Assembly (NCBI RefSeq): GCF_001045555.1
Contig: NZ_LFBU01000001.1
Coordinates: forward strand, 3,162,001-3,226,000
Direction of reading: 5' to 3'
DNA length: 64,000 bases
Source of the DNA: Marinobacter subterrani
GTDB taxonomy: Bacteria; Pseudomonadota; Gammaproteobacteria; Pseudomonadales; Oleiphilaceae
A model generated the notes under the pieces. The model was not told where the DNA came from. It ran no database searches and was given only the letters and a program-made list of their open reading frames with translations. Of the stretch, positions 25,205 to 34,800 are shown piece by piece. A program made the translations under genes and the position numbers. Within the stretch, counting starts at the first letter, position 1. The number at the start of each line of letters is the position of its first letter.

Positions 25205-26067
25205 CCGGAAGTCAGCCCCCGCCGCTGGAAGGACCAGGTACGTATGATTTCAAGTTCGTCCACCTCCTGGCGCATTTCCTCGGGGAAGGGCGCGAAAGGA
25301 GCGGCCATCCTGACAATCCGGATCGCGGCATCGTCCAGAACGGTACTGCCGGAGGACTGCAGAATCGCCACCTCCTTGATGGTGCCGTCCTTCTTCAGCG
25401 ACACCAGCAGCCTCAGTGTGCCATAGATTCCGGCCCGGCGCGCCTCGGTCGGGTAGTTGATGTTGCCGACCCGGGTCACCTTGGTGACCCAGTTCTGAAC
25501 ATACCAGGCGTTGGTAGACTTGAGCGTGGACGCTGCGGTTACCCGCATTACTCTGGGTTTTCGGGCGTAGGCCCGCTGCTGGGCATCGAAGCGCGCCTCC
25601 AGGCTGGCAATCTCAAGGCTTCGTTCCATCAGGCTTTTTTTCTCGCGAACCGGCAGGGGCTCTTCTACCGGTTTCGCCTGCTCCACCGGCTGCTGTACCT
25701 TCTGCCTTGACGGGCTTTGGGTCTGCACCACGGTTTTTTGCTGGCGCGGCTGCGGCTCGGTCCGTGCCGGCGGCTCCGGCTGGACCTGCGCCACTTCCGG
25801 CTGGCTGACTTCCGCCGGCTGGGGCGTGGTCATTTCCTGGACCTCTTCCTTGGTGCCGCTGCCCTGCTGATTGGTCTGGGCCAGAAAGTCCGCTTTCTCC
25901 GGTGCTTTCTCGTCGTCAAACTGCGACAGGGTGATCTCCATGGTCTGAGCAGACGACCGCGGAGGCTCAGGCGCAAAGCTGATCCCCAGCACAACAATGG
26001 CGTGTACCGCCAAGGCCATAAAGAGGGTGAAGGAAAACCGGTCGAAGTCGCTTACCTGAACTGCCAT
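25201..26067 (-). CDS. tonB: TonB-family energy transducer
   Basis: A 288-residue protein. A single N-terminal membrane helix (FTLFMALAVHAIVVLGISFA, about 13-32) is followed by a long Pro/Gln/Glu-rich periplasmic spacer, then a C-terminal TonB domain of about 90 residues with NINYPTEARRAGIYGTLRLL and VLDDAAIRIVRMAAPF. It couples the proton-motive force to outer-membrane receptors. No exbBD genes are adjacent. In P. aeruginosa a TonB paralogue at the matching position next to the pil-chp cluster affects twitching motility, so a role in pilus function is possible here. Confidence 0.88.
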   Translation of the reverse strand: MAVQVSDFDRFSFTLFMALAVHAIVVLGISFAPEPPRSSAQTMEITLSQFDDEKAPEKADFLAQTNQQGSGTKEEVQEMTTPQPAEVSQPEVAQVQPEPPARTEPQPRQQKTVVQTQSPSRQKVQQPVEQAKPVEEPLPVREKKSLMERSLEIASLEARFDAQQRAYARKPRVMRVTAASTLKSTNAWYVQNWVTKVTRVGNINYPTEARRAGIYGTLRLLVSLKKDGTIKEVAILQSSGSTVLDDAAIRIVRMAAPFAPFPEEMRQEVDELEIIRTWSFQRRGLTSG

Positions 26068-26114
26068 TCCTGCTCTTGGTCCTGTGGTTTAACCTGTGCG
26101 CCGGTGTTGCCCGG

Positions 26115-27068
26115 TTACCCCTGGCCCAGACGCTTTGCAATGGCGTCCATCAGCATGCCACCGATATCGATCCCGAACGCCGTATCAAGTTCCCGGATGC
26201 AGGTCGGACTGGTGACATTGATCTCGGTAAGATAATCGCCGATCACGTCCAGGCCGACAAAGATGAGCCCCTTCTCCTTGATCACCGGCGCCACCCGGGC
26301 ACAGATTTCCCGATCCCGCGCGGTCAGCTCCCGACCCTCACCACGCCCGCCGGCCGCAAGATTGCCACGGTTCTCGCCATGGGAGGGGATTCTGGCCAGC
26401 GCGTAAGGCACCGGTTCGCCGTCGATCAGCAGGATGCGCTTGTCACCGTCACTGATTTCCGGGATGTACTTCTGGGCCATGGCCTGATGGCGACCATAGT
26501 TGGTCAGGGTCTCAATGATCACGCCAAGGTTAAAGTCATTTTCCCGGATGCGGAAGATGGAGTGACCACCCATGCCATCCACCGGTTTAACGATCACATC
26601 ACCGTGCCGGGCGTAGAATTCCCGGAAACGGCTCGCCGAACGGCTCACCAGCAATGGCGGGGTCAGATCTTCAAACTGGGTGGCAAAGAGCTTTTCATTG
26701 CAGTCACGCAGGGTCGCCGCGGGGTTGACCACCAGCGCCCCCTGCTGTTCCGCCGCCTCCAGAATATAGGTGGCCATCAGGAACTCCCGGTCCACCGGCG
26801 GATCCTTGCGCATCAGGATGACATCCAGATCCCCCAGTGCCCGGTCCTGGCCCGGACCGAAGCTGTACCAGTTCTCAGGGTCCATATGGACGGTCAGGTG
26901 CCGGGTGTGAGCCATGGCCTTGCCGCCGTCCAGATACATGTCCGGCAACTCCATGTACTCAACCTGCCAGCCCCGTTTCTGGGCCGCCAGCAACATGGCC
27001 AGGGAACTGTCTTTCTTGAAGTGGATGTCTTCAATCGGATCCATCACGATCCCGAGTCTGACGGTCAT
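26115..27068 (-). CDS. gshB: Glutathione synthetase
   Basis: A 317-residue ATP-grasp ligase joining gamma-glutamylcysteine and glycine. VRLGIVMDPIEDIHFKKDSS is the typical N-terminus; VNPAATLRDCNEKLFA and VIVKPVDGMGGHSIFRI (ATP-grasp loop) follow, and EINVTSPTCIREL closes the active site. The start is ATG 27068; the extension to 27122 lacks likeness. It is the first gene of the minus-strand operon and is divergent from pilG, the arrangement found in pseudomonads. Confidence 0.95.
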   Translation of the reverse strand: MTVRLGIVMDPIEDIHFKKDSSLAMLLAAQKRGWQVEYMELPDMYLDGGKAMAHTRHLTVHMDPENWYSFGPGQDRALGDLDVILMRKDPPVDREFLMATYILEAAEQQGALVVNPAATLRDCNEKLFATQFEDLTPPLLVSRSASRFREFYARHGDVIVKPVDGMGGHSIFRIRENDFNLGVIIETLTNYGRHQAMAQKYIPEISDGDKRILLIDGEPVPYALARIPSHGENRGNLAAGGRGEGRELTARDREICARVAPVIKEKGLIFVGLDVIGDYLTEINVTSPTCIRELDTAFGIDIGGMLMDAIAKRLGQG

Positions 27069-27280
27069 AGGCTCACTTGCGCTCCTGAGGGTTAAAAACA
27101 CGAACCGGTCTGCAGAGTGCACCGGGCAATAAATGCTATGCTATGAAATCTGATGGTATTGTACCCGAGCTGCGAATGCATCCGGAGAAATCCTCAGTCA
27201 GTTACGTGACGTTGCGGGCAGAAGTACATTTGGTCACAAACTAATACTTTTTATCCGGCCATTGATAATCTATAAATGAG

Positions 27281-27327
27281 CGGGGTTTATAGAAGAACCT
27301 TAAGGTTTGTGTTAAAAACCCCGTTTT
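27281..27327 (+). promoter_or_regulatory. Terminator-like hairpin in the pilG leader
   Basis: CGGGGTTT (27281-27288) pairs with AAACCCCG (27316-27323), followed by TTTTAAT. The 27-base loop itself contains the palindrome AACCTTAAGGTT. A possible promoter TTGATA (27262-27267) lies just upstream. The hairpin is 37 bases before the pilG ATG and could attenuate or stabilise the pil-chp transcript. Confidence 0.55.
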
Positions 27328-27363
27328 AATAATGACAGTCGCTGAGCGCAAGGCAGTTGGACA

Positions 27364-27756
27364 ATGGATGACAACTTCGAGAACTTGAAGATCATGGTGA
27401 TCGACGACAGCAAGACCATACGTCGCACCGCAGAAACCCTTCTGAAAAAAGTCGGCTGTGAGGTCATCACCGCGACTGACGGCTTTGACGCTCTTGCCAA
27501 GATTGCCGATTCCCAGCCGGACATCATTTTTGTTGATATCATGATGCCCCGCCTGGACGGCTACCAGACCTGCGCACTCATCAAGAACAACTCCTCCTTC
27601 AAGAAGACGCCGGTTATCATGCTCTCCAGCAAGGACGGGCTGTTCGACAAGGCCAAAGGCCGGATCGTCGGCTCGGACCAGTACCTGACGAAACCTTTCA
27701 GCAAGGATGAGCTGCTCAATACCATCCGCCAGTATGTTCCGCAGGCGGAACAGTAA
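27364..27756 (+). CDS. pilG: Twitching-motility response regulator PilG
   Basis: A 130-residue single-domain receiver. Acidic pair DD at 14-15, phosphoacceptor Asp58 in IIFVDIMMPRLDGYQT, and Lys110 in LTKPF. It has no output domain and would act by protein-protein contact after phosphotransfer from ChpA. In P. aeruginosa PilG promotes pilus extension through the PilB motor and raises cAMP. It is the first gene of pilGHIJK-chpABC. Confidence 0.94.
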   Translation: MDDNFENLKIMVIDDSKTIRRTAETLLKKVGCEVITATDGFDALAKIADSQPDIIFVDIMMPRLDGYQTCALIKNNSSFKKTPVIMLSSKDGLFDKAKGRIVGSDQYLTKPFSKDELLNTIRQYVPQAEQ

Positions 27757-27789
27757 ATCCTGCTGACACCAAGAACCATCGAGGAAACC

Positions 27790-28152
27790 ATGGCCCGCAT
27801 TCTGATTGTTGACGATTCCCCCACCGAGGTTAAGAAAATTTCCACCATTCTGGAAAAGCACCAGCACGAAGTCCTGACCGCCGACAATGGCGCAGACGGC
27901 GTGGCCAAGGCCCGTGCGGAAACCCCGGATCTGGTGCTTATGGATGTGGTTATGCCTGGCCTGAACGGCTTCCAGGCAACCCGTCAACTGACCCGCGCCC
28001 CGGAGACCGCCTCCATTCCGGTGGTTATCGTAACCACCAAGGATCAGGAAACTGATCGCGTGTGGGGTACCCGCCAGGGCGCCAAGGGTTATCTGGTGAA
28101 GCCAGTTAACGAAGACGACCTGATCAAAACAATCAACAGTCTGATTGCCTGA
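27790..28152 (+). CDS. pilH: Twitching-motility response regulator PilH
   Basis: A 120-residue single-domain receiver. DD at 8-9, Asp52 in LVLMDVVMPGLNGFQ, and Lys104 in YLVKPV are present. Asn59 replaces the common Asp of the MPGxDG loop, as in other PilH proteins. It starts 34 bases after pilG. PilH opposes PilG in pseudomonads, acting on retraction or as a phosphate sink for ChpA. Confidence 0.94.
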   Translation: MARILIVDDSPTEVKKISTILEKHQHEVLTADNGADGVAKARAETPDLVLMDVVMPGLNGFQATRQLTRAPETASIPVVIVTTKDQETDRVWGTRQGAKGYLVKPVNEDDLIKTINSLIA

Positions 28153-28172
28153 TCCCCAACCGTGGAGTAAGC

Positions 28173-28718
28173 ATGTCCGCCCAGGCCGCCCCTTTTGCCG
28201 TTCTGACGGATATCGCCCAGCGCAGCCGGTCCATGGCCGCCGGCCTGCCGGAACAACAGGAAGCCGTTGAACTCTGGAACGGCATCGGCTTCGTTCTGGC
28301 AGGTGAGCGCTACGTTGCCCCCATGGGTGAAGTCACTGAAATCCTCCACGTCCCCCGATTTACCCACATTCCGGGGGTTCGCCCGTTTCTGCTCGGCGCC
28401 GCGAATGTTCGTGGCCGCCTCCTCCCGCTCATTGATCTCGCCGGTTTTTTCGAGATACCCCGCTCGTCCCGGAGCCAGCGGGAGCGACGGGTCCTGGTGG
28501 TTGAGCAGGGCGATATTTTCAGCGGGCTCGTGGTCGACAGCGTACTGGGCATGCAGTACTTCGCCACAGACAGTTTCAAGGATGCGCCGGAAGGCGTACC
28601 TGAAAACGTTCGGCCGTTTGTCTCAGGCGGTTACGAGCGCAACGAAGAAGTCTGGAAAGTGTTTTCGGCCGTCGACCTGCTCGAGGACGAACGCTTCCTG
28701 GACGTCGCACAGTGGTAA
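28173..28718 (+). CDS. pilI: CheW-like coupling protein PilI
   Basis: A 181-residue CheW-domain protein. GIGFVLAGERYVAPMGEVTEI starts the domain, and IPGVRPFLLGAANVRGRLLPLIDL matches the CheW core that binds receptor and kinase. A 30-residue N-terminal extension is usual for PilI. TGGAGTAAGC precedes the ATG. It couples PilJ to ChpA. The 91-base gap to pilJ contains an imperfect GGGTGGTG/CATCACCC stem without a T run. Confidence 0.92.
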   Translation: MSAQAAPFAVLTDIAQRSRSMAAGLPEQQEAVELWNGIGFVLAGERYVAPMGEVTEILHVPRFTHIPGVRPFLLGAANVRGRLLPLIDLAGFFEIPRSSRSQRERRVLVVEQGDIFSGLVVDSVLGMQYFATDSFKDAPEGVPENVRPFVSGGYERNEEVWKVFSAVDLLEDERFLDVAQW

Positions 28719-28809
28719 GGGTGGTGACAATGGCAGGAACATCACCCTGACCGCCTGAAACCCGTTAAAACAAACTTGCCAATTTCTTGAAGAGGCCGGG
28801 AGCCAGAAA

Positions 28810-30885
28810 ATGAAGAACAGAGCCGGAAGACTCAGTAAGGGACAGGGAGGCAACAAGCTGGTTGCCGGCCTGATCGCCGCACTGATCGCACTCACCGTCC
28901 TGCTCGTTGTGGTGCTGTTCATTATCAACAAAAACAGCCAGAACGATCAGCAATATATCGCCAACACCGCCGAGCTCAGAGTGCTCTCGCAGCAGATTGC
29001 GAAGAACGCGACCGAGGCGGCCGGTGGCACCGCCGAAGCATTCAACCAGCTGCGACGCTCCCGTGACGAATTCCAGCAGCTGTGGACGAACGTGACCGAG
29101 GGCAACCCGGAAACCGGCCTGCCACCAAGCGAACTGGCTCAGCAGAGCGGTGTACAGGAGAACTGGAACACCGTTCGTGAAAATGCCGATAGCATCCTGT
29201 CCACCCAGGAAGCCGTACTTGGCCTCCACGAAGTCGCCCAGACTCTGAACGAAACTATCCCGCAGTTGCAGGTGGAGTACGATGACATCGTGCAGATCCT
29301 GCTGGACAACAACGCGCCGGCCGAGCAGATCGCGCTGGCACAGCGTCAGTCCCTGCTGGCTGAGCGGATTGTACGATCGGTTAACAACGTACTGTCTGGT
29401 GACGAAGACGCGGTTATTGCCGCTGACCGATTCGGCCGGGACGCCAGCCTGTTCGGGCGCGTTCTGGATGGCCAGCTTAACGGCAACGAAGCCATGGGCA
29501 TCTCGAAGGTAACCGATGAAGATGCCATCTACGGCCTGGAAGCCGTCGCTGAGCTGTTCGAGTTCGTGTCCCAGAACGTCGATGCCATCCTTGAAGCCTC
29601 TCCCGACCTCTTCAAGGTACGTACCGCCGCCAGTGACATCTTCCAGAACTCAGAAGTCCTGCTTTCCGAGCTGTCCGTGCTCGCCGAGAATTTCCGCAGT
29701 CAGTCCGGCTCGCGACTGATCAGCCCGACCCTGGCCTTTGCGATCCTGGCCGCCATGGTCGCGATTGTTGTGTTCATCGGTCTGGCCCTGTACCGGGAAG
29801 CCCAGGCCCGACTGGCAACCACCCAGGAACAGAACGAACAGAACCAGAATGCGATCCTGCGCCTGCTGGACGAACTGGCCGACCTGGCCGACGGTGACCT
29901 GACCACTGAGGCCACGGTCACCGAGGACTTTACCGGTGCCATCGCCGACTCCATCAACTACGCGATCGACCAGATGCGTGGTCTGGTACAGGCGATTCGT
30001 GGCACCGCGGTACGGGTGGCGTCAGCCGCCCAGGAAACCCAGGCCACAGCCATGCACCTGGCGGATGCGTCCGAGCACCAGGCTCAGGAAATTGCCGGCG
30101 CCTCTGCGGCGGTGAACGAGATGGCGGTGTCCATCGACCAGGTATCCTCGAACGCCGCCGAATCCTCTGCGGTTGCGGAACGGTCGGTAGCAATCGCGAA
30201 GAAAGGCGCGGAAGTGGTACAGAACACCATCCGCGGCATGGACAACATCCGTGAGCAGATCCAGGAAACCTCCAAGCGGATCAAGCGTCTGGGTGAATCC
30301 TCCCAGGAAATCGGTGACATCGTATCGCTGATCAACGACATCGCCGACCAGACCAACATCCTGTCTCTGAACGCGGCAATCCAGGCCTCCATGGCCGGTG
30401 ACGCAGGCCGGGGCTTCGCGGTGGTTGCGGACGAAGTTCAGCGCCTCGCGGAACGTTCTTCTGCGGCCACCAAGCAGATTGAAGCACTGGTCAAGACGAT
30501 CCAGTCGGATACCAACGAAGCGGTTATCTCCATGGAACACACCACCGCCGAGGTGGTCCGTGGTGCCCGTCTGGCCCAGGACGCGGGTATCGCCCTCGAG
30601 GAAATCGAGAACGTATCCATGTCTCTGGCGGAACTGATCCAGAACATCTCCAACGCCGCACGACAGCAGTCGTCCTCTGCAGCGCACATTTCCAACACCA
30701 TGAACGTTATCCAGGAAATCACCTCGCAGACTTCCTCCGGTACCAACGCCACCGCGAAGTCTATCGGTAACCTGGCTGAGATGGCATCCGAGCTGCGGTC
30801 CTCCGTTGCTGGCTTCACCCTGCCGGAAGAAGACGAGGCCGATCAGGAAGAAGAGGAAGACAGCGACGTTCCGGTGGTGGGCTGA
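28810..30885 (+). CDS. pilJ: Methyl-accepting chemoreceptor PilJ
   Basis: A 691-residue transducer. TM1 lies near residues 17-40 (VAGLIAALIALTVLLVVVLF); a large periplasmic region of helical PilJ sensor modules follows to about 300; TM2 is near 305-327 (LAFAILAAMVAIVVFIGLAL). A HAMP segment and the signalling domain come next, with the hairpin tip LSLNAAIQASMAGDAGRGFA then VVADEVQRLAERSS. The C-terminus is very acidic. The tip reads AIQASMAGD where classical receptors have AIEAARAGE, as in other PilJ proteins. It senses surface or pilin signals in Pseudomonas. Confidence 0.95.
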   Translation: MKNRAGRLSKGQGGNKLVAGLIAALIALTVLLVVVLFIINKNSQNDQQYIANTAELRVLSQQIAKNATEAAGGTAEAFNQLRRSRDEFQQLWTNVTEGNPETGLPPSELAQQSGVQENWNTVRENADSILSTQEAVLGLHEVAQTLNETIPQLQVEYDDIVQILLDNNAPAEQIALAQRQSLLAERIVRSVNNVLSGDEDAVIAADRFGRDASLFGRVLDGQLNGNEAMGISKVTDEDAIYGLEAVAELFEFVSQNVDAILEASPDLFKVRTAASDIFQNSEVLLSELSVLAENFRSQSGSRLISPTLAFAILAAMVAIVVFIGLALYREAQARLATTQEQNEQNQNAILRLLDELADLADGDLTTEATVTEDFTGAIADSINYAIDQMRGLVQAIRGTAVRVASAAQETQATAMHLADASEHQAQEIAGASAAVNEMAVSIDQVSSNAAESSAVAERSVAIAKKGAEVVQNTIRGMDNIREQIQETSKRIKRLGESSQEIGDIVSLINDIADQTNILSLNAAIQASMAGDAGRGFAVVADEVQRLAERSSAATKQIEALVKTIQSDTNEAVISMEHTTAEVVRGARLAQDAGIALEEIENVSMSLAELIQNISNAARQQSSSAAHISNTMNVIQEITSQTSSGTNATAKSIGNLAEMASELRSSVAGFTLPEEDEADQEEEEDSDVPVVG

Positions 30886-30912
30886 TTTCCGTTCCAGGGC
30901 TGTTGACGGTTT

Positions 30913-31812
30913 ATGGCGCAGATGCATAACAACCTGTCACCCGCCGCGGGCATCTGGTCGCTGCGCCGACTTCCGGATATGGACGAGGCGCAGTTCAGCC
31001 AGTGGCAGACCCTGCTGGAGCATCGCACCGGCATAACCCTGTCGGCCGAGCGCCGGTCCTTTCTGGAGACCAATCTGGGCATCCGGATGCGGGAAATCGG
31101 CTGCAGCAGTTATCAGGCCTATTACGAACAGATCGTTTCCGGGCCTGACGCGGTCCGGGAATGGTCAACGCTGGTAGACAGGCTGACGGTTCAGGAAACC
31201 CGGTTCTTCCGGGATGCTGATGCCTTCCGGCTGGTTTCCGACTATGTCCTGACCAGGCCAAGGGAGCCGTTGAAAAAACGACCGCTCGAAGCCTGGAGTG
31301 TCGGATGCTCCACCGGAGAAGAGCCCTACACGCTGGCCATGGTACTGAACGAATGCATGGGCCAGCTGGCGTTGCCGCCACTGTTCGGTGTGACCGGATC
31401 AGACATCAGCAAGCCTGCGATCGACAAGGCCCGGAACGGCCGGTTCAATCCCCGCAAATTGCTGGGAATGGACGAGGACATGAAATCCCGGTACTTCCGC
31501 CCGGCCGAGCGGAATACTGTCGAAATAGTGAACAGCATCCGTGACCGGGTGTGCTTTACCAGACTGAACGTTCTGGATCTCGACAAGGCACCCATGCACG
31601 GGATGAACATTATCTTCTGCCAGAATCTGCTGATCTATTTTCGCCGCTGGCGCCGGCGCGAAATTGTCAAGCGGCTTGCAGAGCGGCTGGCGCCCGGGGG
31701 GTTGCTGGTTCTGGGCCAGGGAGAGCTGACCGACTGGCAGCCTCCAGGGTTACAGAGAGTTCCCTCGGAACATGTGCTGGCGTGGATCAAACGCCAGACT
31801 GACGAAGAATAA
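30913..31812 (+). CDS. pilK: CheR-type receptor methyltransferase PilK
   Basis: A 299-residue SAM methyltransferase. The N-terminal helical domain includes LSAERRSFLETNLGIRMREIG; VQETRFFRDADAF is the CheR substrate motif; the SAM loop is WSVGCSTGEEPYTLAM; IIFCQNLLIYF is the typical CheR core strand. It would methylate PilJ glutamates, opposed by the ChpB methylesterase. It starts 28 bases after pilJ and lies immediately before chpA. Confidence 0.92.
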   Translation: MAQMHNNLSPAAGIWSLRRLPDMDEAQFSQWQTLLEHRTGITLSAERRSFLETNLGIRMREIGCSSYQAYYEQIVSGPDAVREWSTLVDRLTVQETRFFRDADAFRLVSDYVLTRPREPLKKRPLEAWSVGCSTGEEPYTLAMVLNECMGQLALPPLFGVTGSDISKPAIDKARNGRFNPRKLLGMDEDMKSRYFRPAERNTVEIVNSIRDRVCFTRLNVLDLDKAPMHGMNIIFCQNLLIYFRRWRRREIVKRLAERLAPGGLLVLGQGELTDWQPPGLQRVPSEHVLAWIKRQTDEE

Positions 31813-31823
31813 CCGGAGTGGTT

Positions 31824-34800
31824 ATGGGCAATCACCATGACAGCATCGCCCTCGACTGGGTTCGGGGCGAAATACAGGACACGCTGACCCAGGGTCAGCA
31901 TGCACTGGAAGCGTATGTCGAAAATCGTGACGACACTGCGCGCCTGCGCTTCTGCCTGAATTATCTCCATCAGGTACATGGCACCCTGCAAATGGTTGAG
32001 CTGTACGGTGCAGCCCTGCTCACCGAGGAAATGGAAAAGCTCACCCAGGCGGTACTGAACGAGACTGTCGCCAGCGTGGATGAAGCGGTCGAAGTACTGA
32101 TGCAGGCGATTCTTCAACTGCCCCAGTACCTCGAACACCTGGCCAGCAGCCAGGACGATTTCCCGATGGTGCTGCTGCCGCTGCTGAATGACCTCCGGGC
32201 CGCCCGCGGCGAGCCCCTGCTGTCCGACACCTCCCTGTTCAAGCCCGACCTGAGCCCGGCCCGTATCCGGGTCTCCGGCAAGGTATCACAGCGCCTGCAG
32301 GACCCGACGGTACTCGGCCATATCCGCAAGCTGCGGCAGATGTATCAGTTTGCCCTGGCCGGGGTTATCCGGGAAGCGGACCTCGCCGCCCATTTTGATT
32401 ACATGCAGAAGGTTATCCAGCGGCTAGTCCGGTTATGCCAGAAAACCCCCAGGGGCGAACTCTGGAAAGCCGCCAGCGCCTTCATCGAGACCCTGCAGGC
32501 AAACGTCAACCCGGTGAATGCCGCGGCCAAATCCCTGCTGCGGGAACTGGACAACGAAGTACGCCGGCTGACCGACGAACATGCGGATGTTCTCCAGCAG
32601 CCCGTCCCGGAAGCCCTCTTCAAGCACCTGTTGTATTACGTGGCCCGGGCCCGGGATCTGGAGTCCCCGCAGATCAGTGCGCTGCGGGATGCCTACCAGC
32701 TTAACCAGGCCCTGCCCTCGGAAGACGACGTGGTGGCCGCCCGATCCCGGGTTTCCGGCCCGGGCCGCGATGCCATTCATTCGGTGGTCGGAGCACTGAA
32801 TGAAGAACTGGCCAAGCTCAAAGATCAGCTCGACCTGTACGTACGCTCAGAGCTGCGCCAGAACAGCGAGCTGGAAGAGCTGCTGCCGGGATTGCGCCAG
32901 GTGGCCAACACCCTGGCGGTGCTCGGCCTTGGCATACCCCGCAAAGTGGTCACCGAACAGGTTGAACTGGTCGAGAAACTCAGCACCCAGACAGAGCCGG
33001 TCGATGACGGCACCCTGATGGACATTGCCGGCGCCCTGCTCTATGTCGAGGCCAGCCTGGCCGGTCTGGACGCCGAAGGCCATAACCAAACAGCCGGTGA
33101 TGAAGCTGCCGATGCCCCGGTCAACCTGGGCTCTCGCGAGTTGGGAGAAGCCAGCGGCGCCCTGCTGAGAGAATCCCGGAATACCCTGGAACAGGTCAAA
33201 TCCGCTATTGTGAATTTCATTGCCTCACAATGGGACACCCGGGAAATAGAGCATGTGCCCGGCCTGCTGCACAGTATTCGCGGCGGTCTCAGCCTGATCC
33301 CGCTGGAGCGCGTTGCCGACATGCTGGCCTCGGCCGAGCGCTACATAACCGATGTACTCCTGGACAGCAAACAAGTGCCGGACTGGAAACAGCTCGACAT
33401 CCTGGCCGATGCGGTAACCAGCATCGAATACTACCTTGAGCGTCTTGCCGAGGGGATCGGCGAAAACGATTCCATCCTCAGGGTGGCCGAGAACAGCCTG
33501 ACGTCTCTTGGCTTCCCGGTTGGCGCCGAGCCCACCTGGTCGGCATCCGCCGCCGAAGACATTCCACTGGTTGAGCCGGTTGAAGAGCTTCCACAAGCCA
33601 GCCCGGAAGAATCCGAACCGCGCAGTAGCTCGGATTCAGAGCTTCTGGACGATGAAATCCTCGGTATTTTTGTTGAGGAAGCCGAGGAGGTGCTGGAAAC
33701 CATTCATGAATTCTATCCGCGCCTGCGGCAGAATCATGACGACCGTGAGGCCCTGACCGAAGTTCGCCGCTCGTTCCACACCCTCAAGGGCAGTGGTCGC
33801 CTCGTCGGCGCAACCAGCATCGGGGAACTGGCCTGGTCGGTGGAAAACCTTCTTAACCGGGTCATCGACCAGACCATCCGCCCGACGGACGACATGTTTA
33901 ACCTGGTGGATGAGGTCAACGCCCGTATTCCCTCACTGATTCGGGAATTCAAGGCCGGCCAGACCGCCGGTGACGTTGCTGAGCTTATTCAACGCGCCGA
34001 GGCCATGGCAACCACCCGCCGGACAGACGGCGAACCGGGTCCGGAGCAAGACGTGCCGGTCGTTGCGGAAGAGCAGGCCAATGTGCCAACGGTTGACGAA
34101 CAACCCGACCTTGCGTCAGCGGACACCAGTGCAGTTGAGGAAACCGGCGATGACGACGATCTGATCGACGATGAGATCCTGGAGATTTTTGTCGAGGAAG
34201 CCGGCGAGGTATTGGACACCATCCGCGAATACCTGCCCATGCTCCTTCGCCAACACGATGACCGCAGTGCGCTGTCGGAAGTCCGCCGGGCCTTCCATAC
34301 CCTGAAGGGCAGCGGCCGGATGGTCGGTGCACTGGCAGTCGGGGAGCTGGCCTGGTCGGTCGAAAACATGCTGAACCGGGTCATCGACGGCAGCATCTTC
34401 ATGAACGACGACATCGCCGGCCTGCTGGAGGACGTCACCGCTAATCTTCCGGCCCTGGTCGACGATTTCGAAAAGCGCCGGGCACCCTCCCTGGATACCT
34501 CGAACCTTGAGGCCCGGGCCAACGCATTGGCCAACGGTGAAATTCCGGATGCCAGCACAATGCCTGATGCCGAATCCGAGGCCATAGGGGCGGAGGTCGA
34601 CGACGGTGCGGTTGATCCCGTTCTGCTCGATATCTTCGAGAGCGAAACCGAGACCCACCTGCAAACGCTGAAGGACTTCCTGGCCACAGCCGGTGACAAA
34701 ACCACCGTCACCTATACCGACGACCTTTCCCGGGCCCTGCACACGCTCAAGGGCAGCGCCCATACCGCCGGCATTGCACCCATCGCGGCAGTCATCACGC

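Noticed and set aside
28719..28809. GGGTGGTG/CATCACCC stem between pilI and pilJ as a terminator
   Set aside because: The stem has a mismatch and no T run, and the genes on both sides belong to one operon.
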